Notes under the pieces: generated by a model
The model's input: the letters and a program-made list of their open reading frames with translations, nothing else
Database searches by the model: none
What the model was told of the DNA's origin: nothing
In this document: positions 52,706-63,200 of the stretch, in pieces
How positions within the stretch are numbered: position 1 is the first letter of the stretch
Layout of the letters: each line of letters begins with the position of its first letter
Translations under genes and position numbers: made by a program
Source of the DNA: Dyella flagellata
GTDB lineage: Bacteria > Pseudomonadota > Gammaproteobacteria > Xanthomonadales > Rhodanobacteraceae
Length of the DNA stretch: 64,000 bases
Assembly (NCBI RefSeq): GCF_030160275.1
Contig: NZ_BSOA01000050.1
Location: 1-64,000 of the forward strand
Reading direction: 5' to 3'

Positions 52706-53686
52706 ATGGAAGACTTTTCCGCTATTGCCGCTTTCGTCCGGGTCGTGGAAGCGAAGAGTTTTGCGTCCGCCGCCGCCCAGCTGGGCATGACCCCTTCCGG
52801 GGTCAGCCGGGCGGTGTCCCGCCTGGAAGAACAGCTCAGCGTGCGGCTGCTGTTTCGCTCCACCCGCTCGCTGCGCCTCACCGACGATGGGGCCTCGTTC
52901 TATACCCGTTGCAAGGAGATCCTTGCCGATCTGGCCGAGGCCACCGAGGCGCTGGGCTATGCCCACCACAAGCCGCAGGGCAAGCTGCGGGTGGGCATGT
53001 CGGCCTCGATCGGCCGCACCGCGATCGTGCCCAAGCTGAGCGAATTCCAGCAACGCTACCCGGAGATCCGCCTGGAACTGATGATGTGCGACTTCCCCTA
53101 CGATCTGAACGAGGAAGGGGTCGATTGCGCCATCCGCATGGGCGAGTTGGAGGATTCCAGCCTGATCGCCCGCAAGATCGGCTACCTGCGCAATGTGTTG
53201 CTGGCCTCGCCGGAATACCTTGAACGCTATGGCACGCCGGGGAGCATCGATGATCTGAAGAACCATCGCTGCATCAATTACGTCTACCCGAACGGCAAGC
53301 CGCGGCAGTGGTCATTCGATACGCCCGGCGGCCGCATGGAAGTGGACGTCAACGCGCATTTGCTGATCAACGACGGCGAATCGGTGATCCAGGCGGCCAT
53401 GGCGGGCTTGGGCATCATCCAGGCACCGCACGTAATGGCGACCTGTGCGCTGGAGGTCGGCAAGCTCGAACCGATCCTTACCGACACTGTTTCCACCGGC
53501 AAGAACGTGTGGATCGTCTATCCGCAGAAAAAGCATCTTTCCGCCCGCGTCCAGGCCTTCATCGAATGGGCGCGCGAATTGTTCGAGCGCCCGTTCGAAT
53601 CGGTGTGTCCGATAGCGCCGGTGGTGGAAGCTTTCCGTCCGCCGCTGCCGTCGGTGAGGAAGGAAAAGCCGCTGCGCGCGCAATGA
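52706..53686 (+). CDS. LysR-family regulator, probable controller of the efflux operon
   Basis: 326 residues: winged HTH (about 1-60: FVRVVEAKSFASAAAQLGM, then SGVSRAVSRLEEQL) and an effector-binding domain from about 90. By position it is divergent from the MexEF-OprN-like operon and should bind the palindrome in between. ATG 52706 was taken over a TTG four codons upstream. Confidence 0.92.
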   Translation: MEDFSAIAAFVRVVEAKSFASAAAQLGMTPSGVSRAVSRLEEQLSVRLLFRSTRSLRLTDDGASFYTRCKEILADLAEATEALGYAHHKPQGKLRVGMSASIGRTAIVPKLSEFQQRYPEIRLELMMCDFPYDLNEEGVDCAIRMGELEDSSLIARKIGYLRNVLLASPEYLERYGTPGSIDDLKNHRCINYVYPNGKPRQWSFDTPGGRMEVDVNAHLLINDGESVIQAAMAGLGIIQAPHVMATCALEVGKLEPILTDTVSTGKNVWIVYPQKKHLSARVQAFIEWARELFERPFESVCPIAPVVEAFRPPLPSVRKEKPLRAQ

Positions 53687-53692
53687 CGGCGC

Positions 53693-53766
53693 GTAGGCTG
53701 GGATGACAATCCCAGCACTGCCATGCATGCGGCACAAGCGATGCTGGGATTGCCATCCCAGCCTAC
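53693..53766. repeat. Paired REP units
   Basis: GTAGGCTGGGATGACAATCC at left and a reverse unit ending ATCCCAGCCTAC at right, between the convergent LysR and uppP genes. Confidence 0.85.
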
Positions 53767-53769
53767 GAA

Positions 53770-54567
53770 TCAGGCTCCGGCGGGTACCAACAACAGCAAC
53801 GCCGCACCCAGCGCAATGCGATACCAAGCAAACCAGGTAAAGCGATGCGTGCGGATATAGCCGAGCAGCCATTTCACCGCCACGAACGCCACCACCAGCG
53901 AGACCGCGAAGCCAATGATCAGCGCGCCCCAGTCTTCCTGGGCGGCGCCACCTGCCTTGAGCACTTTCAGCAGCTCATAGCCGGTCGCCGCATACATGGT
54001 CGGGATGCCGACCAGGAACGAAAACTCGGTGGCGGCGGGGCGATTGCTGGTGCCGGCGAGCATCGCGGTGAAGATCGTCGCGCCCGAGCGCGAAGTACCC
54101 GGAAACACGCCGGCGATGATCTGCGCGACGCCGACCAGGATGGCTACCCGCCAGCTCACCTCACTACGATCCACCTGGCGGGCGGCGACGGCTTCCGCAC
54201 CCAGGATCCAGAACCCGCCGATCAACAGGGCCCAGGCGATCGGCGTGATCGTTTCGGGCAGCTTGAAGCCGTAGTGCGTGACGACGAGGCCGAGCACGCA
54301 GGTAATCAGAAAGGCCACCAGCAGCTTGAGCAGATAAGCGCGGTTGGCCGGTTCTTGCCAGTGGATGAGCAAGTCCCAGATGCGTTTCCAGTAGATCAGC
54401 GTGATGGCAAGGATGGCGCCGGCCTGGATGCCCACGTTGAACAGGTCCGATCGCGCGCCGAGCCCGAAGCTCTCGGCGATCAGCAGGTGTCCGGTACTGG
54501 AGACCGGCAGGAATTCGGTAATGCCCTCGATGATGCCGAGCAGGATCACATGGATGAGGTCGTGCAC
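53770..54567 (-). CDS. uppP: Undecaprenyl-diphosphatase
   Basis: 265 residues with about eight membrane helices. EGITEFLPVSSTGHL (about 14-28) and GVFPGTSRSG (about 155-164) are the BacA/UppP catalytic motifs. It regenerates undecaprenyl phosphate for peptidoglycan and other envelope polymers. GTG 54567 has AGGAG at ideal distance; the longer upstream reading has none. Confidence 0.95.
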   Translation of the reverse strand: MHDLIHVILLGIIEGITEFLPVSSTGHLLIAESFGLGARSDLFNVGIQAGAILAITLIYWKRIWDLLIHWQEPANRAYLLKLLVAFLITCVLGLVVTHYGFKLPETITPIAWALLIGGFWILGAEAVAARQVDRSEVSWRVAILVGVAQIIAGVFPGTSRSGATIFTAMLAGTSNRPAATEFSFLVGIPTMYAATGYELLKVLKAGGAAQEDWGALIIGFAVSLVVAFVAVKWLLGYIRTHRFTWFAWYRIALGAALLLLVPAGA

Positions 54568-54690
54568 GCGGAAACTCCTGGTGGAGAGATGCGACGGCAC
54601 ACGGCCGGCATGAAAACGATATAGCCTAAGGCTTAGTTCTGCCTTGCCGGATGGTTAACGTGGCGGGCAGCCCACGTGCGACACGACACG

Positions 54691-55146
54691 ATGACGACCA
54701 GCAAACCTACCGATACCGAGCAGTATTTGCGCGAGCTGGCGAAGCTGCGCCGCGTGCGCGACCGGATCGACCGCCAATACTCCCAGCCGCTGGACGTGGA
54801 GGCGCTCGCCCGGGGCGTTCATATGTCCGCCGGGCACCTCAGTCGCCAGTTCCGCCTCGCCTACGGCGAATCGCCTTACTCTTATCTGATGACGCGGCGC
54901 ATTGAGCGTGCGATGGCGCTGCTGCGCCGGGGCGACCTCAGCGTCACCGACGTGTGCTTCGAGGTCGGCTGCTCTTCGCTAGGTACCTTCAGCACCCGCT
55001 TCACCGAGCTGGTCGGCATTTCTCCCAGCACCTATCGGCGACAGCAGGCGCAGGCGACCGAGGGCATGCCCTCGTGCGTGTCCAAACAAATCACGCGACC
55101 GATCAGGAATCGAGAAGCGCCAGTACCGGAGCCGTCGTTAGAGTGA
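54691..55146 (+). CDS. AraC-family HTH protein
   Basis: 151 residues, essentially one AraC-type double HTH (about 20-120): LDVEALARGVHMSAGHLSRQFRLAYGESP and the second helix pair DVCFEVGCSSLGTFSTRFTELVG. It lacks a sensor domain, so it is a stand-alone DNA-binding version. It lies 27 bases upstream of a VOC gene in the same direction; short AraC proteins of this sort often pair with a VOC protein. Confidence 0.9.
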   Translation: MTTSKPTDTEQYLRELAKLRRVRDRIDRQYSQPLDVEALARGVHMSAGHLSRQFRLAYGESPYSYLMTRRIERAMALLRRGDLSVTDVCFEVGCSSLGTFSTRFTELVGISPSTYRRQQAQATEGMPSCVSKQITRPIRNREAPVPEPSLE

Positions 55147-55173
55147 TCGCACTTTCAACCCAGGACCGATCAC

Positions 55174-55584
55174 ATGAACATCAGCATCCACTCCACCTTC
55201 CTCCCGCAGACCAACCCGGAAGCTTCGCTGGCCTTTTACCGCGATACCCTGGGCTTTGAAGTCCGCAATGACGTCGCCTACGGCGGAATGCGCTGGATCA
55301 CTGTCGGCCCCAGCGGCCAGCCCGGCGTGTCCATCGTGCTGACGCCACCGGCCGTCACCCCTGGCCTTACCGAGGACGAGCGCCGCACCATCACCGAGAT
55401 GATGGCCAAGGGCACCTACGGCATGATCATCCTCGCCACCCAGGACCTGGACCGTACCTTCGAGCGGATCCAGGCCACCGGTGCTGAGGTGATCCAGGAG
55501 CCGACCGCGCAGCCGTACGGGGTTCGCGATTGCGCCTTCCGGGACCCGGCCGGTAACCATGTCCGCATTAACGAGGTGCGCTGA
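55174..55584 (+). CDS. VOC-family (glyoxalase-fold) protein
   Basis: 136 residues with the paired beta-alpha-beta VOC fold: FYRDTLGFEVRNDV (about 20-33) and YGVRDCAFRDPAGNHVRI at the end, with candidate metal residues. It may be a dioxygenase, a resistance protein or a binding protein; the AraC gene upstream is probably its regulator. Confidence 0.9.
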   Translation: MNISIHSTFLPQTNPEASLAFYRDTLGFEVRNDVAYGGMRWITVGPSGQPGVSIVLTPPAVTPGLTEDERRTITEMMAKGTYGMIILATQDLDRTFERIQATGAEVIQEPTAQPYGVRDCAFRDPAGNHVRINEVR

Positions 55585-55603
55585 ACTTGTTCGGCGATGC
55601 CAT

Positions 55604-55671
55604 GTAGGCCGGGATGACAATCCCAGCCAGGCGAAACCAGAAAAGCAGCTGGGATTGGCATCCCAGCCGAC
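55604..55671. repeat. Paired REP units, variant arms
   Basis: GTAGGCCGGGATGACAATCC at the left (one base changed from the family) and ATCCCAGCCGAC at the right. It lies 20 bases after the VOC gene stop and 22 bases before the glnA enhancer palindrome. Confidence 0.75.
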
Positions 55672-55693
55672 GTCGCCCCGGCTATTTCTGATA

Positions 55694-55729
55694 GCACCAT
55701 ATGGGTGCAATATTGCACCCATATGGTGC
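55694..55729. promoter_or_regulatory. Twin NtrC sites in a perfect 36-base palindrome
   Basis: GCACCATATGGGTGC (55694-55708), AATATT, GCACCCATATGGTGC (55715-55729). Each half fits GCACC-N5-GGTGC, the NtrC consensus, and the whole is a perfect palindrome. It lies about 65 bases upstream of the sigma-54 promoter of glnA. Confidence 0.9.
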
Positions 55730-55792
55730 GCAAGGGGTTCGCGCCAACCGCCCGTTTTTGTGCAATCATTTGAAGTTCCGGGGCTTTTGAAG

Positions 55793-55809
55793 TTGGTACG
55801 GTGCTTGCC
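55793..55809 (+). promoter_or_regulatory. Sigma-54 promoter of glnA
   Basis: TTGGTACGGTGCTTGCC: GG at 55795-55796 and GC at 55807-55808 with ten bases between, close to the -24/-12 consensus. The start of transcription should be about 12 bases downstream of the GC, roughly 35 bases before the glnA start codon. Confidence 0.88.
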
Positions 55810-55854
55810 TAGAAGCACGCGCGATCCCCCTTTCACGAATCATCGAGGTTTTAC

Positions 55855-57264
55855 ATGTCTGCCAAGCAAGTTCTCGACCTGATCCAGGAAAAAGAGGTCG
55901 AGTTCGTCGACCTGCGTTTCGCCGACATGCTCGGCAAGCACCATCATGTGACCTTCCCGGCCCACCAGATCGACGAATCCACCTTCGAAGACGGCAAGAT
56001 GTTCGACGGCTCCTCGATCTCCGGCTGGAAGGGCATCAACGAATCGGACATGGTGCTGCTGCCCGACCCGACCACCGCCTACCTCGATCCGTTCAGCGCG
56101 CACACCCAGCTGGTCTTGCATTGCGACGTGCTGGAGCCCAGCACCATGCAGGCCTATGGCCGCGACCCGCGTTCGATCGCCAAGCGTGGCGAGGCCTTCC
56201 TCAAGTCCACCGGCCTGGCCGACACCGCCTACTTCGGTCCGGAGCCGGAATTCTTCATCTTCGATTCCGTGCGCTGGCAGAACGACATGGGCCGCGTGTT
56301 CTACGAAATCGAATCGCAGGAAGCAGCGTGGAGTTCGCGCTTCAAGTACGACGAAGGCAACAGCGGCCATCGTCCGGGCGTGAAGGGCGGCTACTTCCCG
56401 GTCAGCCCGGTCGACTCGCTGGGTGACCTGCGCGCCGACATGTGCAAGGTGCTGGAGTCGCTTGGCCAGGTGGTGGAAGTGCACCACCACGAAGTGGCCA
56501 ATGCTGGCCAGTGCGAGATCGGCGTGAAGTTCAACACGCTGGTAACGAAGGCCGACGAGCTGATGACGCTCAAGTACGTGATCAAGAACGTGGCGCACCA
56601 GAACGGCAAGACCGTCACCTTCATGCCCAAGCCGATCGTTGGCGACAACGGCAGCGGCATGCACGTGCACCAGTCGCTGAGCAAGGACGGCAAGAACCTG
56701 TTCTCCGGCGACCTGTATGGCGGCCTGTCGCAGATCGCGCTGTGGTACATCGGCGGCATCTTCAAGCACGCCAAGGCCATCAACGCGTTCGCGAACTCCA
56801 CCACCAACAGCTACAAGCGCCTGGTGCCGGGCTTCGAAGCGCCGGTGATGCTGGCCTACTCCGCGCGCAACCGCTCGGCGAGCTGCCGCATTCCGTTCGT
56901 GTCCAATCCCAAGGGTCGCCGCATCGAAGTGCGCTTCCCCGATCCGATCCAGTCCGGCTACCTCACCTTCACCGCGCTGATGATGGCTGGCCTCGACGGC
57001 ATCCTCAACAAGATCGACCCGGGTGCGCCGGCCGACAAGGATCTGTACGACCTGCCGCCGGAAGAAGAAAAGAACATCCCGCAGGTGTGCTCCAGCCTCG
57101 ACGCCGCGCTGGAAGCGCTGGACAAGGATCGCGACTTCCTCAAGGCCGGCGGCGTGTTCACCGACGACTTCATCGATGCCTACATCGAACTGAAGATGCA
57201 GGAAGTGACGCGCTATCGCGCCAGTACGCATCCGCTGGAATTCCAGATGTACTACGCGATCTGA
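55855..57264 (+). CDS. glnA: Glutamine synthetase type I
   Basis: 469 residues. The enzyme joins ammonia to glutamate with ATP. It has the catalytic domain [10 protein letters not shown] (about 48-57), ATP-binding [16 protein letters not shown], and DLYDLPPEE with the adenylylation Tyr at about 398, so it is regulated by GlnE as in E. coli. The upstream sigma-54/NtrC control fits nitrogen regulation. GAGG precedes the ATG. A strong terminator follows. Confidence 0.98.
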   Translation: MSAKQVLDLIQEKEVEFVDLRFADMLGKHHHVTFPAHQIDESTFEDGKMFDGSSISGWKGINESDMVLLPDPTTAYLDPFSAHTQLVLHCDVLEPSTMQAYGRDPRSIAKRGEAFLKSTGLADTAYFGPEPEFFIFDSVRWQNDMGRVFYEIESQEAAWSSRFKYDEGNSGHRPGVKGGYFPVSPVDSLGDLRADMCKVLESLGQVVEVHHHEVANAGQCEIGVKFNTLVTKADELMTLKYVIKNVAHQNGKTVTFMPKPIVGDNGSGMHVHQSLSKDGKNLFSGDLYGGLSQIALWYIGGIFKHAKAINAFANSTTNSYKRLVPGFEAPVMLAYSARNRSASCRIPFVSNPKGRRIEVRFPDPIQSGYLTFTALMMAGLDGILNKIDPGAPADKDLYDLPPEEEKNIPQVCSSLDAALEALDKDRDFLKAGGVFTDDFIDAYIELKMQEVTRYRASTHPLEFQMYYAI

Positions 57265-57287
57265 TCGCAGGCTTCACGTGATGCATC

Positions 57288-57313
57288 AAGACGGGCGCTT
57301 CGGCGCCCGTCTT
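57288..57313 (+). terminator. Terminator of glnA
   Basis: AAGACGGGCGC, loop TTCG, GCGCCCGTCTT: an 11-base perfect stem with the stable UUCG loop, followed by CGTTTG. It lies 24 bases after the glnA stop. Confidence 0.85.
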
Positions 57314-57387
57314 CGTTTGCCGCTTTATCCCCAATGATCCGTATTTCGTGGCAAGGTCGCCCCTGCACCCACTTTCAAGGCAGGATC

Positions 57388-59148
57388 GTGTCGCATAAGC
57401 GAATCGCGCTGTGGCTCATGGCTTCCATAGCCTGTTGCTCGCCAAGCCTCTTTGCTGCTTCGCTCGCGATACATCGCCCCCTCGACCAGCCCCAGCCGCC
57501 GCCCGGTGCCGGCCCCAGCGCGCAAACCATCAAGGCCTGGCAGGACCGCAAGTTCGGCATGTTCATCCACTTCGGCCTGTATTCCATCGCCGGCGGCATG
57601 TGGCACGGCAAGCGCGTGGACAACGGTTATAGCGAGCAGATTCTCGCCAACGCCCCGATTCCCGCGCAGGCTTACGAAGCCCTCGCACAGCAGTTCGATC
57701 CAGAGCAATTCGATCCCGATGCCATCGTCGCGCTGGCCAAGGCCGCCGGCATGAAGTTCATCGTGATCACCGCCAAGCACCACGACGGCTTCAATCTGTT
57801 CCAGACCGCGCAGACGTCCTACAACAGCGCGGACGGCACGCCTTATCACCGGGACGTCGTGAAGGAACTGGCCGAGGCCTGCGCTCGTGGTGGCCTGAAA
57901 TTCGGCGTGTATTACTCCACCATCGACTGGCATCACCCGGGTGGCAACACCTACATCGAAGGCAACAGCAATCCGATCACGCCCGGACAGGAAGCCTTCA
58001 ACGTGGCCCAGTTGAAGGAACTGCTCAGCCATTACGGCCCCATTGCGGAAATCTGGTTCGACATGGGCAAGCCCACGCCTGCGCAAAGCGCCCACTTCGC
58101 GCGCACTGTGCATGCGCTACAGCCACAAACGATGATTTCCGGCCGAGTTTGGAACCATTACGGCGACTTCGCCGTGATGGGCGACAACGCGGAGCCCGAC
58201 GTGGGCATGGAGCTGCCGTGGCAATCGCCCGCCTCCATGTTTCCCGAAACCTGGGGCTATCGCTCGTGGCAGGAACGAAAAGACCTGCCGGGCAAGATCC
58301 GCGAGAACATCACGCGCCTGGTGCGCGTGGTCAGCCAGGGCGGCAACTACATCCTCAACATCGGCCCGGAGGGCGATGGCTCGGTCGTGCCCTATGAAGC
58401 GCAGGTGCTGCGCGGTATTGGTGAGTGGCTCAAGCGCAATGGCGAAGCCATCTACGGCACGCGCAAGCAGCCGTTCGCAGCCCTGGATTTCGGTTACGCC
58501 ACGGTGGGTGCGCATGCGCTCTACCTGTTCGTGGCAAAGCTGCCGCCGGATCACTTGCTGCATGTACCCGGTTTGGCCGACACCGCATTCGGCGCCGCCT
58601 ATCGATTGGGCTCGCCCGGTTCGACCGTGCAAGTGCAGCGCAACGGCCATGACATAAGCATTGCGCTCGACCGTCTTGCCAACCAGCCGATCGGCAACGA
58701 CGTCGACGCTTTCATGCCCGTCATCGTGCTGCCGCTCAAAGGACCGCTGCGAGTTCGCCCCAACATGATTGCCGCGGGCGCCGATGGCAGCTTCCATTTG
58801 CAGCCCGCACAAGCCGAGCACTATCTCAACTACAACGGCGAGGGCTACGAAGCGCCAGCCACGTTGTACAAGCTGAGCTGGCGGCTGGATGCGCAAGCGG
58901 CCAGCTACACGCTCACCCTGCACTATCTGCCAGGCAGCGAGCGGATGCAGATGGACTTGTGGGTCGATGGCCAACGCTATCCCCTGGATCTTGCAGCCGC
59001 GACAGCCAGCCAGGCAGTGCGCATCCGCCGCATCCGCACCAATCATCCTTACGCCATGCAAGTGGAGCTGACTCCATTGGCGCCGTTCCAGCAAGGCGCT
59101 GCGTTGCCGGTGCAGCTGCAGTCGCTAGAGTTGTCGCCGTATCAATAA
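57388..59148 (+). CDS. Secreted GH29 alpha-L-fucosidase
   Basis: 586 residues with a signal peptide ending near LFAA-SL. The GH29 catalytic domain has KFGMFIHFGLYS (about 52-63), ITAKHHDGFNLF (about 128-139) and the nucleophile Asp in EIWFDMG (about 225). The C-terminal part is beta-rich, as in family members with an accessory domain. It removes alpha-fucose from glycans, possibly including those released by the PNGase A at 15005. GTG 57388 with an AGGCAGGA site gives a clean signal peptide. Confidence 0.9.
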   Translation: MSHKRIALWLMASIACCSPSLFAASLAIHRPLDQPQPPPGAGPSAQTIKAWQDRKFGMFIHFGLYSIAGGMWHGKRVDNGYSEQILANAPIPAQAYEALAQQFDPEQFDPDAIVALAKAAGMKFIVITAKHHDGFNLFQTAQTSYNSADGTPYHRDVVKELAEACARGGLKFGVYYSTIDWHHPGGNTYIEGNSNPITPGQEAFNVAQLKELLSHYGPIAEIWFDMGKPTPAQSAHFARTVHALQPQTMISGRVWNHYGDFAVMGDNAEPDVGMELPWQSPASMFPETWGYRSWQERKDLPGKIRENITRLVRVVSQGGNYILNIGPEGDGSVVPYEAQVLRGIGEWLKRNGEAIYGTRKQPFAALDFGYATVGAHALYLFVAKLPPDHLLHVPGLADTAFGAAYRLGSPGSTVQVQRNGHDISIALDRLANQPIGNDVDAFMPVIVLPLKGPLRVRPNMIAAGADGSFHLQPAQAEHYLNYNGEGYEAPATLYKLSWRLDAQAASYTLTLHYLPGSERMQMDLWVDGQRYPLDLAAATASQAVRIRRIRTNHPYAMQVELTPLAPFQQGAALPVQLQSLELSPYQ

Positions 59149-59290
59149 ATGTGCCGGGGCGCTGTGCGGCGTCCCGTATATGGGTCTCTCGTCAGTTGAC
59201 CTCAGGCATGGATATGCTTTTGAATAGTGAGATAAGCATCACATTTATCCGCGCCGTGAACGGAGCGCAGGCGACTACAGGGGACAGTCG

Positions 59291-60106
59291 ATGGATCGCC
59301 GCTTTCACTTCATTTCAGGCCTGCCCAGGTCCGGCTCCACTTTGCTTTCCGCCATATTGAGCCAGAACCCGCGCTTCCACGCGGCGATGAGCGGCCCTTT
59401 GGGCGGCGCCTTCAACACTCTGTTGGGCGAACTCAGTGGTCGCAATGAGTATTCGGTATTTATCAGCGACGTGCAGCGCCAGCGCATGCTGCGTAGCTTG
59501 TTCGCCGCTTATTACGGCCCTGAATACGGCGCCGAGGTGGTGTTCGATACCAACCGCATCTGGTGCGGCAAGTTGCCTCAGCTCAAAGCGCTGTTCCCCC
59601 AGGGCAAGGTGATCGCCTGCGTGCGGCACGTGTCGTGGATCATCGACAGCGTCGAGCAGCTGGTGCGCAAAAACGCGTTTCAGCCCTCCTCCATCTTCAA
59701 TTACCAGCCCGGCGGTACGGTGTATTCGCGCGCCGAAGGCTTGGCTAACGGCGACGGCCTGGTCGGCCACGCCTATAACGCGCTAAAAGAAGCGTTCTAT
59801 GGTGATGACACCGCCAACTTGTTGCTGCTGCGGTACGAAACATTGGTGAGCGACCCGGCACGCGCCATTGCGGCGGTGTATGACTTCGTAGGCGAACCCA
59901 GGTACGCCCACGACTTCGACAACATAAGCTACCAGGCCGATGAATTCGACCTGCGCGCCGGCACACCTGGGCTGCACACCGTGCGCAAGAAAGTCCAGGC
60001 ACGCGAACGCAGCAGCGTATTGCCGCCGGATGTGTTCCGCCGTTTCGAGAACGACATGTTCTGGCTGGATCCGGCGCTGAATCCGCGCGGCGTCCTGGTG
60101 GTTTGA
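59291..60106 (+). CDS. Sulfotransferase-family protein
   Basis: 271 residues: the PAPS-binding loop GLPRSGSTLLS (9-19) and the 3'-phosphate region around VIACVRHVSWIIDSVEQL with a Ser. It probably sulfates a carbohydrate, lipid or protein tyrosine. GGGGA precedes the ATG. It lies just upstream of the adhesin gene with a possible terminator between. Confidence 0.85.
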   Translation: MDRRFHFISGLPRSGSTLLSAILSQNPRFHAAMSGPLGGAFNTLLGELSGRNEYSVFISDVQRQRMLRSLFAAYYGPEYGAEVVFDTNRIWCGKLPQLKALFPQGKVIACVRHVSWIIDSVEQLVRKNAFQPSSIFNYQPGGTVYSRAEGLANGDGLVGHAYNALKEAFYGDDTANLLLLRYETLVSDPARAIAAVYDFVGEPRYAHDFDNISYQADEFDLRAGTPGLHTVRKKVQARERSSVLPPDVFRRFENDMFWLDPALNPRGVLVV

Positions 60107-60140
60107 GCGCAGCGCCTTCGCGCTATCCACTCTCTTTTTT
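60106..60140 (+). terminator. Weak terminator after sulfotransferase gene
   Basis: AGCGC and GCGCT around AGCGCCTTC, then TCTCTTTTTT at 60131-60140. The stem is short, but the T-run is on the correct side. Confidence 0.45.
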
Positions 60141-60224
60141 GTGATCGAAAACCGGATTGCCAGCGACCGCGTGCGCATGGCGAACACCGTTCAACAGCTT
60201 GCAGGCGTACAGGGAGCCTACGCA

Positions 60225-63200
60225 GTGAATCGCATCTATCGATTGGTTTGGAATCGTGCCTTCGGCGTCATGCAAGTGGCGTCTGAATTTGCCATTGCCC
60301 CTCATGGTGGCGTCTGCGCGAGCGCGGACGATCGCGTTCCTGGGTTGGCCGTGCGACCGTTAGCGCGCGCGCTAGTCGGTATGCTCGCACCAATGTTGCT
60401 GCTTGCGTCGCCAGCGGCGTTTGCGGCGGTGGCGCCGCAGCAATACAACGTCACGCAAGCCACGGACGACGGCACCGGCAACACTGTTGGTAGCTTGAGC
60501 TGGGCCATCATCCAAAGCAACGCCGCGCCAGGCAGTATCATCGACATCACCCTGGCGTCCGGCAACAGCATCACGGTCAGCGGCAACCTGCCGGCGATCA
60601 GCGCGGCTACCACGCTCGAAAGCGCCAGCAACGTAAGCATCAATGCCGCCATCACCGGCACGGCGCCGGCGACGCTGCTGGTGGTGGGCGTGAACAACGC
60701 AACCGTCGCGGTTACGGGCATTGATGGCGACTATGGCTCAGCTGCGCTTACATCAGGTGGGGCAGGCAGCCCAGGTCATGCCGGTGGTGTGGCGATTGGC
60801 GGTAGCGGCTTTGTCTTGAATAACCAGAGCAAGGTTAGTGGCGGTGTCGGTGGCGCGGGTGGTTACGGCAGTCGGGGCGGCACGTATGGGACTCCGGGTG
60901 GCGCCTTTTTCAGGAATGCGATGCCGGGGAATGGTGCCAATGGCGGCGCTGGCGGCACGGGAGCCAGCGGTGGCGCGGGCGTAAGCGGTTCTGCCTTGAG
61001 GGTTGCCAATACGGGCATCGTTGTTGGCGGCCTTGGTGGTGCTGGCGGTAGGGGTGGCGCAGGCAGTGGTGGCGGCAAGTACGTGGGCAGCCCGTTCTCC
61101 TCCTCTAGTGCTGCGGTGGGAATCGGAGGCACAGCCGGCCTCGGAGGCGCAGGTGCCAATGGCGGTAATGGAGGCAATGGTGGTGCCGGCATCAACACAA
61201 CTGGTGTGAGTACCCTGGTCAACACTAGTGCGATCAAGGGTGGCATGGGTGGTTACGCCGGCGCGGGTGGCAGGGGTGGGAATGGCGGTCAGATATTGGC
61301 GCCACTTAGAGGCGGCATTGTTAGCGGCAACTCGGGCAATACGGGCGAAGCAGGTGGCACAGGTGGCTCAGGCGGCGCTGGCGTAACGGGTGCGTCGTTC
61401 AATCTCCAGAACAGCGGCTTGATTGAAGGCGGTTACGGCCGCCAGGGCGGTCACGGCGGCGAGGGTGGTTCGGGCAGCGGGTTCTATTCCCCCATTACAT
61501 CGGGCAACGCCGGCAGTGGCGGAGCAGGCGGTGCTGCCGGCGCCGGAGGCGTGGGGGGCAATGCGGTTGAAGGAAGCCAGTTCACGTTTAGCAATACTGG
61601 AACCGCCAGTGGCGGTAATGGGGGCGGTGGTGGCTACGGTGGGTCGGGAGGTTACGGCGGGAGAGTTGGAGCCGTAAACGACGTTACCGGTAAGGGCGCT
61701 AATGCTGGAGCTGGCGCCATTGGCGGAGCCGGTGGCGCAGCAGTAAGCGGCAACTATTTCACGGCAACCAACGACGGTAGCCTCACCGGAGGGGTGGGCG
61801 GTTACGGTGGCCACGGCGGCTCAGGTGGTTCTGGTGGCTGGAGTACCTCAAGTCTTGGCGGTATCGCGGGTAACGGGGGCAGCGGTGGCAACGGTGCCGC
61901 GGGCGGTCATGGTGGCGCGGGTGTTATCGGTATCGGCTTCACGTTTACCAACAACAAAAACGTCAGCGGTGGCACTGGCGGTGTTGCGGGAATAGCGGGA
62001 CTGAAGGGATTTGCAGGCGACACCGTCGGAAGCACAGTGGGCGAGAACGGCAATGACGGTGGTAGCGGAATCGGCGGCGCAGGCGGCGATGGCGTCGCAG
62101 GCAGCCAATTCATCTTTGCCAACAATGGCACCGATACAGGGGGCGCCGGGGGTCGTGGTAACCATGGGCCCACTGGGGCATGGGGCGGAAGCTACGGAGA
62201 TGTTGGCAGCATAGGCGGCGTTGGCGGTGCGGCGGTGAACGGCATCAGCGCGACCATCGTCAACACCGGCACCCTCGATGGAGGCGCTGGCGGAACTGGT
62301 GGTGCCGGCTTGGCCGGCTTCCGTGCGGGCAGCGCCCCATCTGTCGTCGTCGGCGGCACGGGCGGTATGGGCAGCCAAGGTGGTACAGGTGGCGCGGGAG
62401 TGACCGGCACCGGCTTTACAGTCACCAGTAGCCAACACATCAATGGTGGCACCGGTGGCAATGGTGGTTTGGGAGGCAGTGGCGGATGGGGCGGCTACGG
62501 GTTAGGTGGCCCCGGGGGGCGCTCAGGCACTGGCGGCGCCGGCGGTGTGGGTGGTGGTGGCGGCATCGGTGTCAGCGGCGCGGGCTTCACGCTCACCAAT
62601 TCAGGCGCGATCACGGGTGGCACGGGGGGTGTCGGTGGCACGGGCGGAGGCGCTTATAGTTCGACAGGCACCGCCGGCAACGGCGGTAACGGTGGCGCGG
62701 GTGGTACGGGCCTTAACGGTTCGGATTTCACGCTGATCAACACCGGCACGATTGCCGGCGGTACCGGTGGTTCGGCAGGTGAATCCGGTCTGACCGTTTT
62801 CGGTAGCACGGCGGGGACCATTGGCGTTGAGGGTGCCGGCGGCGTTGGCGTGGTTTCCAATGGCGGCTCGACCATTACCACCGCCGGTAGTATCGCGGGT
62901 GGCGTGAGCACCAGCGGAGCGCAAGCCGATGCCATGGACCTCAGTGGTGGCGGCAATAGCCTGGTGCTGGAAGCGGGCTACGCGTTCACCGGCAATGTGG
63001 TGAGTCAGAGCGGCAACACCAACGGCGGCGATACCGTCACGCTAGGTGGCAGCAGCAACGCCACCTTCAATCTTGGCAGCCTGGGTGCGGTCGGCAGCAA
63101 TGCGCCGTTACAGGGGTTTGCCCCGCATCTCAGCAAATCCGGCACCAGCACCTGGACCCTGACCGGCACCGGCAATGCTATCCAGACGTGGACGATCACC

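Noticed and set aside
55840-57231. 463-residue open frame antisense to glnA
   Set aside because: Shadow of glutamine synthetase; no family features.
60863-62956. Series of Pro-rich frames on the minus strand (for example 60863-61246, 62654-62956)
   Set aside because: They are the reverse complement of the Gly-rich repeats of the adhesin; no start signals.
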